From: a bacterium
Lineage (GTDB): Bacteria > SZUA-182 > DTGQ01
Assembly (NCBI GenBank): GCA_040755755.1
Contig: JBFLZW010000050.1
Coordinates: 34,112-98,111, forward strand
Direction of reading: 5' to 3'
Length of the DNA stretch: 64,000 nucleotides
This document shows, in pieces, positions 52,622 through 62,191 of this stretch. A program made the position numbers and the translations under genes. The number at the start of each line of letters is the position of its first letter. Position 1 is the stretch's first letter. The notes beneath the pieces were generated by a model that did not search any database, had not been told where the DNA came from, and was given only the letters and a program-made list of their open reading frames with translations.

Positions 52622-54648
52622 CCCCGTTTGCCCTTGTTCCAACTGGAAACCTTGGTGAAGTAGCCGGTAATCCGGGTGATCCCATCGACCTGGGCTGATC
52701 CGCAGTACGGGCAGGATTCTTTCAGTCCCCTGGACGTCTGGTTGCAGTTGTTGCAGGTCGTGAATTCCGGAGAGAAGGCAATCTGGTCATTGAGGGTCTT
52801 GCGGAAGGTCTTGACCACGAAATTGGCCAGAGACTCGCGGGATGGCTTGGCTTCACCCAGCCAGACATGGGTCAGAGCTCCTGCCTCGATCAGCGGGTGG
52901 AACAGGCCTTCCTGCCTGACCCGCTCGATGGGGTTGATCTGGGCGCTGACATTCAGGTAGCTGGAGTTGGTGTAGTATACTTCTCCTTTGGCCGCATCCC
53001 CCTGGACAATACTCTCTGCCTGGGGTCCATAGTGGCGGATATCGAGCTTGGCGAACCGGTAGCTGGTGCTTTCCGCAGGGGTCTGCTCGAGCACGAAATG
53101 CATTTTATGCTTGCTGGACAGCCGGTCAGCCAGAAGCTTCAAATGGGAAATAACTTTCAGCCCCAGCTTGAAGGCTTCTTTTGATTCATGCATTTCCTGG
53201 CCGGTCTGAACCTTTACCAGCTCGTTCAGCCCGACCATGCCGATCAGATGCGAGGCGCGGTCCAGGCGAAGATAGGGCTGCCCGTCCCGGCTCATGGTCA
53301 GGAGGGAGAGCGGGCCGCTCTCTCCGAGAGCCAGGAGCTTTTCGATAAAAACCCGCTTTTGCATATGGGCCTCGGCAGCCAGCTCCATCAGATCACTCAG
53401 CCGCTCGAAGAGCCTGCTGGCATCTCCCCTGGCCTCATAACCAACCCGGGGCAGGTTCAAGGTGATATTCTGCAGGGCGCAGTATCGCATCTTCCAGGGC
53501 TCTTTGGCATCTTCCAGGTCTTCGGCCCTGAGCTTGAAGCTCAGCCGGCAGCATTCGGAAATTTTGGCCGTATCCCCCCGGTCAAAAACAAAGTAGGTGT
53601 TCCCCTTTTCCACAGCCACTTCACAGATATGGTGGAGGAAATCCTGATGGCCCGGAGTCTTGAAAAATTTCTCGGTGATATGAACCAGCGGCTTGGGGAA
53701 GAAGAAGGGCCTGCCTGAGCCGTCTCCTTCCATATAGACATCGAAAAGCGCCCGGGCAAATCTTTGCGACTCTTCCAGATACTGGCCGTAGGTCTTTCCG
53801 GTATAAGTCCCGCCGGGTCCGATGGCCGGAACATTCTCGAAGTGATTGGGAACTTCCCAATAGATATTGATATCACTGAAAATCGCCTGTCCTCCCCTGG
53901 CCACTGCCTGCTGGGAGAACTCGAAAATCATGATCTGGGCCAACTGGCGGACATCCCGGTCCGACATGCCCGAAAGGTACGGGGCAAAGAAGAGGTTAAC
54001 CGCATCCCAGCCGATGGCCCCGGCAAAATTTCCCTGCAGGGCGGCGGCAAACTTCACCATGTGAGCCAGCAGCACTTCCGGATGTTTGGCCGGTTTGGCC
54101 ATGGAGAGAGCATTCGGCAGGTTCAGGCCGAATTTCTTGACATACTCCAGGGACTGGCCGGAGCAGTAAGGGCGGTCACAAAAGCCAAGATCGTGAATAT
54201 GGATATCTCCCCGCATGTGAGCATCGGACACCTCCTGCGAAAAGAGCGCCAGAAGGGCATACTCCTTCTTGATATGCTCGGCCAGGGTCAGGTTGGTGGC
54301 CTCCGGGCCATGCGGTACATTGGCATTTTCCTTGTTTGGATGCAAAATGAGCTGATTGACATCATAGAGCGGCATCCCAAGCCGGGTGTGCATCCAGCGG
54401 GCCCGCTCCAGGCCGTGCTCGATAAGCTTTGCATCCACCAGCTCCCGGATCAGGGGGGCGGTGATGATTTTGAGATTTGAGGCAATAATCTGACTCTCTA
54501 CTTCCTTACTGATGCGGATAGCCGTATCCTCATCAATATAGGTTTCGCGCACCAGGGCCTCGACAATTTTCTGCCGATCCCAACTCCGAAAATCCTCTTC
54601 CGAGGTTCGAACAAAAAGGGCCATATCCGTAGTTTCCAAGGTATTCAT
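52555..54648 (-). CDS. nrdD: Anaerobic (class III) ribonucleoside-triphosphate reductase
   Basis: 697 residues from ATG 54648, with AGGAGA twelve bases upstream; an open frame extends to 54723 but lacks a ribosome site. The N-terminus is an ATP-cone (FVRTSEEDFRSWDRQKIVEALVRETYIDEDTA), the allosteric nucleotide sensor. The catalytic barrel contains DIHIHDLGFCDRPYCSGQSLEYV and KISECCRLSFKL. The C-terminus has the zinc site CNNCN...CPYCGS and the glycyl-radical loop ITRITGYFTKV. It makes dNTPs without oxygen. nrdG and the thioredoxin-like gene follow. A promoter with two NrdR-like boxes precedes it. Confidence 0.96.
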   Translation of the reverse strand: MNTLETTDMALFVRTSEEDFRSWDRQKIVEALVRETYIDEDTAIRISKEVESQIIASNLKIITAPLIRELVDAKLIEHGLERARWMHTRLGMPLYDVNQLILHPNKENANVPHGPEATNLTLAEHIKKEYALLALFSQEVSDAHMRGDIHIHDLGFCDRPYCSGQSLEYVKKFGLNLPNALSMAKPAKHPEVLLAHMVKFAAALQGNFAGAIGWDAVNLFFAPYLSGMSDRDVRQLAQIMIFEFSQQAVARGGQAIFSDINIYWEVPNHFENVPAIGPGGTYTGKTYGQYLEESQRFARALFDVYMEGDGSGRPFFFPKPLVHITEKFFKTPGHQDFLHHICEVAVEKGNTYFVFDRGDTAKISECCRLSFKLRAEDLEDAKEPWKMRYCALQNITLNLPRVGYEARGDASRLFERLSDLMELAAEAHMQKRVFIEKLLALGESGPLSLLTMSRDGQPYLRLDRASHLIGMVGLNELVKVQTGQEMHESKEAFKLGLKVISHLKLLADRLSSKHKMHFVLEQTPAESTSYRFAKLDIRHYGPQAESIVQGDAAKGEVYYTNSSYLNVSAQINPIERVRQEGLFHPLIEAGALTHVWLGEAKPSRESLANFVVKTFRKTLNDQIAFSPEFTTCNNCNQTSRGLKESCPYCGSAQVDGITRITGYFTKVSSWNKGKRGELRDRYRNQTYLQQENIGNEM

Positions 54649-54729
54649 CCTCAAATCTCCTAACCTGATTATACTCGATTCCGTGATGTATTCAAGCCGG
54701 ACTCTTCGGCATCGGTATTTCAATCACGG

Positions 54730-54776
54730 GTAGATCATATTGTGTATGTTCTCAAGGACAACACTATATATAGTAT
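54730..54776 (-). promoter_or_regulatory. Pair of NrdR-like boxes upstream of nrdD
   Basis: ACACTATATATAGTAT (54761-54776) matches the NrdR consensus ACACWATATATWGTGT in 14 of 16 positions. A second, weaker box, ACACAATATGATCTAC, is on the other strand at 54730-54745. The centres are 31 bp apart, three helical turns, as in known NrdR-regulated promoters. No nrdR gene is in the window. Confidence 0.65.
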
Positions 54777-54790
54777 CAGAATATGACCGT

Positions 54791-54818
54791 ATCATACAAT
54801 ATCATGATATCGTGTCAA
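54791..54818 (-). promoter_or_regulatory. Sigma70-like promoter of nrdD
   Basis: TTGACA (54813-54818), 16 bp spacer, TATGAT (54791-54796) on the minus strand. The spacer contains the palindrome ATATCATGATAT (54799-54810). Transcription would start just upstream of the NrdR-like boxes. Confidence 0.55.
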
Positions 54819-54885
54819 GCAAGTTACAGAGTTTATGCCTCAGAATCGCGGAATCGTCAGAAAACTGAAAATCCCCCTGAGAACA

Positions 54886-55720
54886 ACCTGTGGATAAATT
54901 TTCCTCCTTGTGCCCTGAGCTTTCGAAAGCGGTTTGCTGACACGGCACTCCTTCTATAACTTGTTGAAATATAAAGCGATGCAAGCAGCCTCAATTCAGA
55001 GCATAATCGCTATCGCCGCTGTTTTTCCGCAGCTTTTCCCTGCTGACCTTCCACTTTATCCACAGCTTATCCATAACTTTTGTGGAAAGTCTTCCTAATG
55101 CGTGGCAAAATCACTTCTTTTCCTCCTCCCTCAAGGGTATCTCTTACTCCCTTTCCGGAAATCCCTGACCGGCGTCTGATCCTCGCTGATGGCCGGACCA
55201 CTGCGGACCACTGTGGATAACTTCCTGGTGCCCGCTTTTCATTTTGAAGGCGAGTCCGCCAGGCAATCCCCAGCTCTATAACTAGCTGAAATATCAAACA
55301 AACAAGCGAGCATTAATTTAGAGCGAAATTGCTATCTCCGCCCGTTTCTCAGGCAGTTTCAGCCGATTATTGGCCGGTTATCCACAGGTTATCCATATAA
55401 ATTGTGGAAACTGTTCCTAACAGTTCGCTAATATTACCTCTTTTTTATCTGTCCGAATTTCCGGTTCCCACCTCCTGATGAAAACCGGCTGTGGATAACA
55501 TCAGTTTTTCTCACGGTGCTCATGAATATCTTCCGTCACCAGAGAGGGCTTTGGGCTTAACTGGCTGAAAAGACTGCTAAAATTTATACGCCCCAGTCTG
55601 GTGCAGGTTTTCGATCCCGCTTCATTTTTCAGGTAGTTCTGTGGCCGGATTTCCAGTTTATCCCCAATTTATCCAGAAGCTTATCAAGGATTTCATTAAA
55701 CTGTTTTTCTGTTGAATCCG
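54886..55720. other. Candidate replication origin: DnaA-box cluster in three degenerate ~300 bp units
   Basis: Five perfect TTATCCACA boxes: 54889-54897 (-), 55056-55064 (+), 55212-55220 (-), 55378-55386 (+), 55490-55498 (-). Near-matches are at 55067-55075 and 55389-55397 (TTATCCATA), 55658-55666 (TTATCCCCA) and 55669-55677 (TTATCCAGA). The minus boxes recur at offsets 323 and 278, the plus boxes at 322 and 280, and shared words such as CTATAACT.GxTGAAATAT and TTGTGGAAA lie at the same offsets, so the region is built of three diverged repeats. No protein-coding frame is convincing in the 1.1 kb between the divergent nrdD and eno genes. Confidence 0.6.
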
Positions 55721-55799
55721 AAAACTAATTGTGATATTTTGAGCCAGGATGATTTTCGGCATTGGCCGAGAGACAGACGGTCCAGGTTCAACCTAATAA

Positions 55800-57125
<1,326 letters not shown>

Positions 57126-57158
57126 CTGACACTGACAGACAGAGAGGCTGACTTTCCC

Positions 57159-57191
57159 ATCCCCCTCTTCCCCTCTGGGGGAGAGGGGGAT
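57159..57191 (+). terminator. Hairpin after eno
   Basis: ATCCCCCTCTTCCCC (from 57159) pairs with GGGGGAGAGGGGGAT (to 57191) around a three-base loop, 34 bp after the eno stop. No T-run follows. Likely the 3' end of the eno transcript. Confidence 0.5.
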
Positions 57192-57235
57192 GAGTCGATG
57201 TATATACGTTCTGCTTTACGCTAAGGTTGCAGGAC

Positions 57236-57608
57236 ATGACAAAAGCGATCGAAGGATACACACAACTATTGAAGAATATCCGGGAGCGGATCCGGTCGGC
57301 GCAGTACGAGGCTTTATGCGCTGTCAACAAGGAGGTGGTGGCCCTATACTGGGACATTGGCCGGATAATCTCGGAACAAAAACAGGACCAGGGCTGGAGA
57401 AAGTCCCTCGTACAGGGGCTTGCCGACGATTTGCAGCAAGAATTCCCAGGGATAAAAGGTTTTTCTGCATCCAACCTTTGGCGGATGAAGTCGTTTTACG
57501 AGGCATATTCCCCCAATGAAAAACTTGCACCACTGGTTGCGAGAAATCGGCTGGTCTCATAATCTTATCATCCTGGAGCGATGTAATGACTTATTGGAAG
57601 CGGCATGA
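57236..57608 (+). pseudogene. DUF1016 (YhcG-type PDDEXK nuclease) N-terminal domain, frameshifted and truncated
   Basis: From ATG 57236 the frame encodes YTQLLKNIRERIRSAQYEALCAVNKEVVALYWDIGRIISEQ and GFSASNLWRMKSFYEAY, the DUF1016 N-terminal helical domain. It ends early at TAA 57560 after LAPLVARNRLVS. Skipping one base near 57538 restores the family sequence VREIGWSHNLIILERCNDLLEAA, which then stops at 57606-57608. The catalytic PD-(D/E)XK domain, which should follow, is gone. The fragment runs directly into the DUF433 gene. Confidence 0.75.
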
Positions 57609-57616
57609 GGTATTTT

Positions 57617-57826
57617 ATGAGTCGGAAATTATTTGGCCGGTATATTGTCTCGGATCCCGACATTTGTCACGGCAAGCCAACCTTTCGGGGTCGTATTATG
57701 GTCTCGCAAGTTCTCAAACAGGTTGCCAGCGGAATGGCCTGGGAGAAAATTATTGGCAAGTGGCGTGGTAGTATCACCAAAGATGCTATCGCAGAAGCCA
57801 TACGTTTAGCAGGTATGATCAGCTAA
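57617..57826 (+). CDS. DUF433 domain protein, antitoxin-like
   Basis: 69 residues from ATG 57617, with GAGG seven bases upstream; ATG 57605 would add four residues. YIVSDPDICHGKPTFRGRIMVSQVLKQVASGMAWEKIIGKW matches DUF433, a winged-helix-like family usually encoded before a DUF5615 PIN-like toxin. No such toxin follows here; only the dispersed repeat lies downstream. The family motif RGTRI lacks its Thr (RGRI). Probably an orphan antitoxin remnant. Confidence 0.75.
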   Translation: MSRKLFGRYIVSDPDICHGKPTFRGRIMVSQVLKQVASGMAWEKIIGKWRGSITKDAIAEAIRLAGMIS

Positions 57827-57854
57827 AACAAACTAAACAAATTGCGACACATGC

Positions 57855-57975
57855 AGATGTTCCCTATGTTCCGTTTCTCAATGAGGAAGGTGAAAACAAC
57901 CATCACCCCCACCCAGCCTCCCCCCTCAAGGGGGAGGAGTGGAGAGAAGGTTCCCATTGAAGATGGGGAATATCT
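57855..57975 (+). repeat. Dispersed AGATGTTCCCCAT element, full copy before ftsB
   Basis: 121 bp from AGATGTTCCCTATGTTCC to GATGGGGAATATCT with inverted ends, the core GATGAGGAAGG-like AATGAGGAAGGTGAAAACA and the hairpin CCTCCCCCCTCAAGGGGGAGG. It is the best full-length example and the closest match to the copy inside the PKS gene. It ends 22 bp before the ftsB start. Confidence 0.85.
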
Positions 57976-57997
57976 ACAGATACATGGACCATGAAAA

Positions 57998-58330
57998 ATG
58001 TCTCAAAGCCGACTGAGCTGCATCTGGAGGTATATACTTCTTATTCTCGCTGTCGGGCTGCTGGTATTCTCCGCCCTTGAGGGGCGGTATAGTCTGATGC
58101 GCATCTACCGGTTTCGGAAGCAGCGTGACCAGATAAAGAGGGATATTCTTCAACTGTCGGAAGAAAATCAAGCTTTACGAAAGGAGATAGAAACACTGCG
58201 CTCCGATCCTGAATATATAGCCCGGATAGCCCGTGAAGATCTGGGACTGGCCAAACCGGGTGAAATTATTTATCGGTATCATCAACTGCAAACTCACAAG
58301 GAAAAACCGGCCCAGAAGGTTACGAGGTGA
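57998..58330 (+). CDS. FtsB/DivIC-family septum formation initiator
   Basis: 110 residues. One N-terminal membrane helix ([18 protein letters not shown], residues ~12-29) is followed by a coiled coil ([59 protein letters not shown]). The closing [18 protein letters not shown] is the FtsB/DivIC signature. It is part of the FtsQLB division complex and follows eno in many bacteria; here gene fragments and a repeat have been inserted between. ATG 57998 has no clear ribosome site, possibly because the repeat replaced the native leader. Confidence 0.88.
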   Translation: MSQSRLSCIWRYILLILAVGLLVFSALEGRYSLMRIYRFRKQRDQIKRDILQLSEENQALRKEIETLRSDPEYIARIAREDLGLAKPGEIIYRYHQLQTHKEKPAQKVTR

Positions 58331-58332
58331 CC

Positions 58333-59316
58333 ATGCCAAGAGTATTGATAACTGGCGGAGCAGGTTTTCTTGGCTCCCATCTTTGCGATTATTTTCTCCA
58401 CGCGGGTTTTGAGGTCATATGCATGGATAACCTCCTGACCGGAGACATCTCAAACATTGCCCACATCCGTTCGGAAAAGTTTCTGTTTATCAAACAGGAC
58501 GTGACCAATTACATCTATCTTGACGGCCCGCTGGACTATATCCTGCACTTTGCCAGCCCGGCCAGCCCCCTCGATTATCAGCAACTGCCCATTCAGACGC
58601 TGAAAGTCGGCTCTCTGGGTACCCATAAAGCTCTCGGCCTGGCCAAGGAGAAGAAAGCCGTTTTCCTGCTGGCCTCGACTTCCGAGGTCTATGGTGACCC
58701 CCTTGTTCATCCGCAAAATGAAGACTACTGGGGGAATGTCAACCCTATCGGCCCCAGAGGGGTATACGATGAGGCGAAACGGTTTGCCGAAGCCCTGACC
58801 ATGGCCTATCATCGCTACCACGGGATCGAGACCAGAATTGCCCGGATATTCAATACCTATGGGCCCAGAATGCGGATTAACGATGGCCGGGTGGTGCCGA
58901 CGCTCATGTCTCAGGCCATCGAGGGCAGGGAGATGACGATTTTCGGCGACGGGAAGCAAACCCGCAGTTTCTGCTTTGTTGACGATCTGGTCGAAGGAAT
59001 CTACCGGCTGCTGATGTCAGGTTGTCAGACTCCGGTCAATATTGGCAATCCTTCCGAGATGACCATTCTGGAATTCGTGGAGGTACTGCGGAAAATCACG
59101 GGCACAGGCAGCAGGGTTGTATTTCAGCCTCTTCCTGAAGACGATCCCAAGGTGCGCCAGCCCGATATCCAAAAAGCCCAGAAGCTGCTCAACTGGAGCC
59201 CCCGCTATAGTCTGGAAGAGGGATTGGCCAGGACCCTGGAATGGATGCGGAAAAAAATCAGCGCAGCCAGTGGATGTCCCGGTGAATGTGCGGGGCTGGA
59301 GGAGATGCCCCGGTAG
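58333..59316 (+). CDS. NAD-dependent sugar-nucleotide epimerase, UDP-glucuronate decarboxylase type
   Basis: 327 residues from ATG 58333 (GAGG upstream); GTG 58327 overlaps the ftsB stop and is less likely. Extended SDR fold: [19 protein letters not shown] (NAD), [39 protein letters not shown] (catalytic Thr/Ser), [13 protein letters not shown] (catalytic Tyr-xxx-Lys) and [28 protein letters not shown]. The whole pattern is that of UXS enzymes, which convert UDP-glucuronate to UDP-xylose for cell-surface glycans. The C-terminal 20 residues are unusual and Cys-rich ([12 protein letters not shown]). Confidence 0.88.
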   Translation: MPRVLITGGAGFLGSHLCDYFLHAGFEVICMDNLLTGDISNIAHIRSEKFLFIKQDVTNYIYLDGPLDYILHFASPASPLDYQQLPIQTLKVGSLGTHKALGLAKEKKAVFLLASTSEVYGDPLVHPQNEDYWGNVNPIGPRGVYDEAKRFAEALTMAYHRYHGIETRIARIFNTYGPRMRINDGRVVPTLMSQAIEGREMTIFGDGKQTRSFCFVDDLVEGIYRLLMSGCQTPVNIGNPSEMTILEFVEVLRKITGTGSRVVFQPLPEDDPKVRQPDIQKAQKLLNWSPRYSLEEGLARTLEWMRKKISAASGCPGECAGLEEMPR

Positions 59317-59365
59317 AATCGCAGAGTCAGTCGTAAAACCACAGCCAACACCCAGAGGAACGATT

Positions 59366-59923
59366 ATGGAAAAAGAACCGCGAATAATCATGACCAAGGA
59401 AGATGTTCAGAATGCCTTACGGAAGATGGCGCAGCAGATATTGATTGAAAATTCTCCTGTCAAAGACTTGGCCTTAGTGGGAATCAGGTCAAAAGGGGTG
59501 GAGTTGGCCAGGAGGCTTATCAGGCTCATTCACGATCTTTCCGGTGTTCAGCTCCCGATCGGAGCGGTTGACGCCACTCTCTACCGTGATGATCTCGATA
59601 ACTCAGCGTATAAGCCGGTCCTGAAAAAAACGGAAATAGATTTTCCTGTCACGGACAAAGATATTGTCCTGGTAGATGACGTTTTATATACTGGCAGAAC
59701 CATCCGGGCAGCCCTCGACGCCCTGATTGACCTTGGCAGGCCGAAAACCATCAAACTGGCTGTCCTGATCGACAGGGGACATCGGGAATTGCCCATCAGT
59801 GCCAATTATATCGGGTTGACTGTGGGCACCAGCCTGGACGAGTCCGTCAAGGTTACCCTGGAGGAAACGGGAGAGGAAGACGGTGCTTTTATCCTTCCCT
59901 TCCCCGAGGAGACGAGATGGTGA
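59366..59923 (+). CDS. pyrR: PyrR, pyrimidine regulator / uracil phosphoribosyltransferase
   Basis: 185 residues from ATG 59366 with AGAGGAA upstream; the longer open frame from 59117 is a shadow of the epimerase gene. IMTKEDVQNALRKMAQQIL and LALVGIRSKGVELARRL open the PyrR fold, and DIVLVDDVLYTGRTIRAALDAL is the PRPP loop. In many bacteria PyrR binds pyr mRNA to control attenuation with UMP as signal; no clear anti-terminator leader is visible upstream here. It heads pyrR-pyrB-pyrC. Confidence 0.95.
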   Translation: MEKEPRIIMTKEDVQNALRKMAQQILIENSPVKDLALVGIRSKGVELARRLIRLIHDLSGVQLPIGAVDATLYRDDLDNSAYKPVLKKTEIDFPVTDKDIVLVDDVLYTGRTIRAALDALIDLGRPKTIKLAVLIDRGHRELPISANYIGLTVGTSLDESVKVTLEETGEEDGAFILPFPEETRW

Positions 59924-59963
59924 AACCAGATGGTGAAGATGTGTTAAGGAAGGATCAGAAGGA

Positions 59964-60884
59964 TTGTTGAGAAGGAAGAACTTATTAGGTATTCAGGAGT
60001 TAGACAGGGAGGAAATCTGCTTTATTCTCGATACGGCAGAATCCTTCAAGGAAGTACTTACCCGGCCGATCAAGAAGGTTCCCACGCTTCGCGGGAAAAC
60101 AGTGATCAATCTTTTTCATGAGCCCAGCACCAGGACCCGGACTTCTTTTGAGATTGCCGGGAAAAGGCTGAGTGCTGACACGATTAACATTTCTCCCTCC
60201 ACCAGCAGCCTGACCAAGGGCGAGAGCCTCAAGGACATGGCCAAAACCCTGGAGGCTATGAATCCGGACATTATTGTCATCCGGCATCCCATACCGGGTG
60301 CGCCGCATTTTTTGGCGCAAAAAGCGAAATTCTCCGTTATCAACGCCGGTGACGGAGCGCACGAGCACCCAACCCAGGCCCTCCTGGACCTGCTTACCAT
60401 CCGGGAGCATAAAGAGCGAATCGAGGGGCTTCAGGTGGCTATCGTCGGTGACATTCTCCACAGCCGGGTGGCACGGTCGGACATTTTCGCTCTGGTGAAA
60501 ATGGGGGCCAGGGTAAGAGTGGTTGGCCCGCCAACCCTTATCCCGCCATGTATCGAAAAGCTGGGAGTTACGGTCGAGCATCATCTGGAGCGGGGAATAG
60601 CGGGATGTGATGTGATCATTCTGCTGCGGATACAACTGGAGCGGCAAAACAAATTGTTTTTCCCTTCCATCCGGGAGTATTCCCGGCTCTATGGTCTGAC
60701 CCCGGCCAAACTGGCCTGGGCACGGGAGGATGTGCTCATTATGCATCCCGGCCCGATCAACCGGGGGATCGAGATCGATCCGCAGGTAGCCGATGCGCCC
60801 TTCTCCCTCATTCTCGATCAGGTAACCAATGGCCTTGCCGTGCGCATGGCTTTACTCTATCTCATTCTCGGGGGTGAAAGTTGA
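59964..60884 (+). CDS. pyrB: Aspartate carbamoyltransferase catalytic chain
   Basis: 306 residues from TTG 59964, with AGGAAGG ten bases upstream. It joins carbamoyl phosphate and aspartate. Signatures: [25 protein letters not shown] (carbamoyl-phosphate loop STRTRTSF), [50 protein letters not shown] and a C-terminal [39 protein letters not shown]. No regulatory pyrI is nearby. It overlaps pyrC by 4 bp. Confidence 0.97.
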   Translation: MLRRKNLLGIQELDREEICFILDTAESFKEVLTRPIKKVPTLRGKTVINLFHEPSTRTRTSFEIAGKRLSADTINISPSTSSLTKGESLKDMAKTLEAMNPDIIVIRHPIPGAPHFLAQKAKFSVINAGDGAHEHPTQALLDLLTIREHKERIEGLQVAIVGDILHSRVARSDIFALVKMGARVRVVGPPTLIPPCIEKLGVTVEHHLERGIAGCDVIILLRIQLERQNKLFFPSIREYSRLYGLTPAKLAWAREDVLIMHPGPINRGIEIDPQVADAPFSLILDQVTNGLAVRMALLYLILGGES

Positions 60885-62191
60885 GAATCGTCATTCAAGG
60901 TGGAAGAATTATCGATCCGGCCAACAACATCGATGGCCTGGTTGACCTTTTGATCGAGGATGGGAAGATCATGGCTGTGGAAAAAAACCTTCCCGTCACT
61001 CAGGATAGCCTGCTGATCAAGCTTTCCGGGAAACTGGTGACCCCGGGACTGGTTGACATGCATGTCCATCTTCGCGAGCCGGGCAGAGAAGATAAGGAAA
61101 CGATAGCTACCGGCTGCGCGGCCGCAGCAGCCGGGGGAGTGACCTCATTGGCCTGCATGCCGAATACTGCGCCGGTCAATGACAACAAGTCCGTAACCGA
61201 ATTTATCCTGCGCCGGGCCAAAGAGGTGGATCTGGTCAGCGTCTATCCCATCGGGGCTATTTCCAAGGGCCTGCGGGGAGAGGAGATGGCGGAGATGGCC
61301 GAGCTTCGGGAAGCCGGGGCTGTGGCCTGTTCCGATGACGGCAGGCCGGTCATGAATGCCCTGCTCATGCGGCGGGCACTGGAATATGCCCGGCTGTTCG
61401 ATATCCCTTTGATCTCTCATTGTGAGGACGTAAACCTTTGTGCCGATGGGGTGGTGAACGAGGGATTTATCTCCACCCTGACCGGCCTTAAAGGGATCCC
61501 CGGAGCAGCCGAAGAGGTTATGGTGGCCAGGGACATCCTGCTGGCCAGGATGACCAGGAGCCGCGTGCATATTGCCCATGTCTCTACGGCTGCCAGTTGC
61601 GCCCTGATCCGTCAGGCCAAACGGGAGGGGATTCCGGTCACAGCCGAGGCCACGCCGCATCATTTCAGCCTGACCGAAGAGCTGGTGGTAAATTTCGATA
61701 CCAATACCAAGGTAAATCCTCCCCTTCGCACCCGGAGCGACCGAGAGGCTTTGGTCGAAGCCCTGCGAGATGGCACCATCGATGTCATTGCCAGTGACCA
61801 TGCACCGCATACCCAGGCCGAGAAAGAGCAGGAATACGACCTGGCACCCTTTGGCATGGCAGGGCTGGAGACCCTGCTTTCGGTCTCTCTGACCAATCTC
61901 TATCATACGAAAAAGCTTGACCTGCTCACTCTTATGGCCAAACTTACCGCCCATCCGGCCAGAATCCTGAATATCCCTGCCGGGACTCTCGCTCCGGGAA
62001 GTCCGGCTGACATCTGCATCATCGATCCTGAAAAGAAGTATATCGTGGATGCAGGCAGGTTTTTCTCCAAAGGGAAAAATACCCCTTTTCACGGCCAGGA
62101 ACTGAGCGGATGCGTAGTCATGACCCTTCGGGCCGGAAAAATTGTTTACCCCCAGGGGGAAACAATTCCTGGCGGGCAGTTATCCCCATGA
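60881..62191 (+). CDS. pyrC: Dihydroorotase
   Basis: 436 residues from TTG 60881, overlapping the pyrB stop (TTGA), with GGGGGTGAAAG as ribosome site. It cyclises carbamoyl-aspartate. Type I dihydroorotase signatures: [18 protein letters not shown] (metal-binding HxH), [53 protein letters not shown] and [17 protein letters not shown]. The downstream lipoprotein gene starts inside its stop codon. Confidence 0.97.
   Translation: MRIVIQGGRIIDPANNIDGLVDLLIEDGKIMAVEKNLPVTQDSLLIKLSGKLVTPGLVDMHVHLREPGREDKETIATGCAAAAAGGVTSLACMPNTAPVNDNKSVTEFILRRAKEVDLVSVYPIGAISKGLRGEEMAEMAELREAGAVACSDDGRPVMNALLMRRALEYARLFDIPLISHCEDVNLCADGVVNEGFISTLTGLKGIPGAAEEVMVARDILLARMTRSRVHIAHVSTAASCALIRQAKREGIPVTAEATPHHFSLTEELVVNFDTNTKVNPPLRTRSDREALVEALRDGTIDVIASDHAPHTQAEKEQEYDLAPFGMAGLETLLSVSLTNLYHTKKLDLLTLMAKLTAHPARILNIPAGTLAPGSPADICIIDPEKKYIVDAGRFFSKGKNTPFHGQELSGCVVMTLRAGKIVYPQGETIPGGQLSP

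Noticed and set aside
59117..59365. Upstream extension of pyrR to 59117
   Set aside because: The extension overlaps the epimerase gene in another frame and has no family similarity; ATG 59366 has a good ribosome site.
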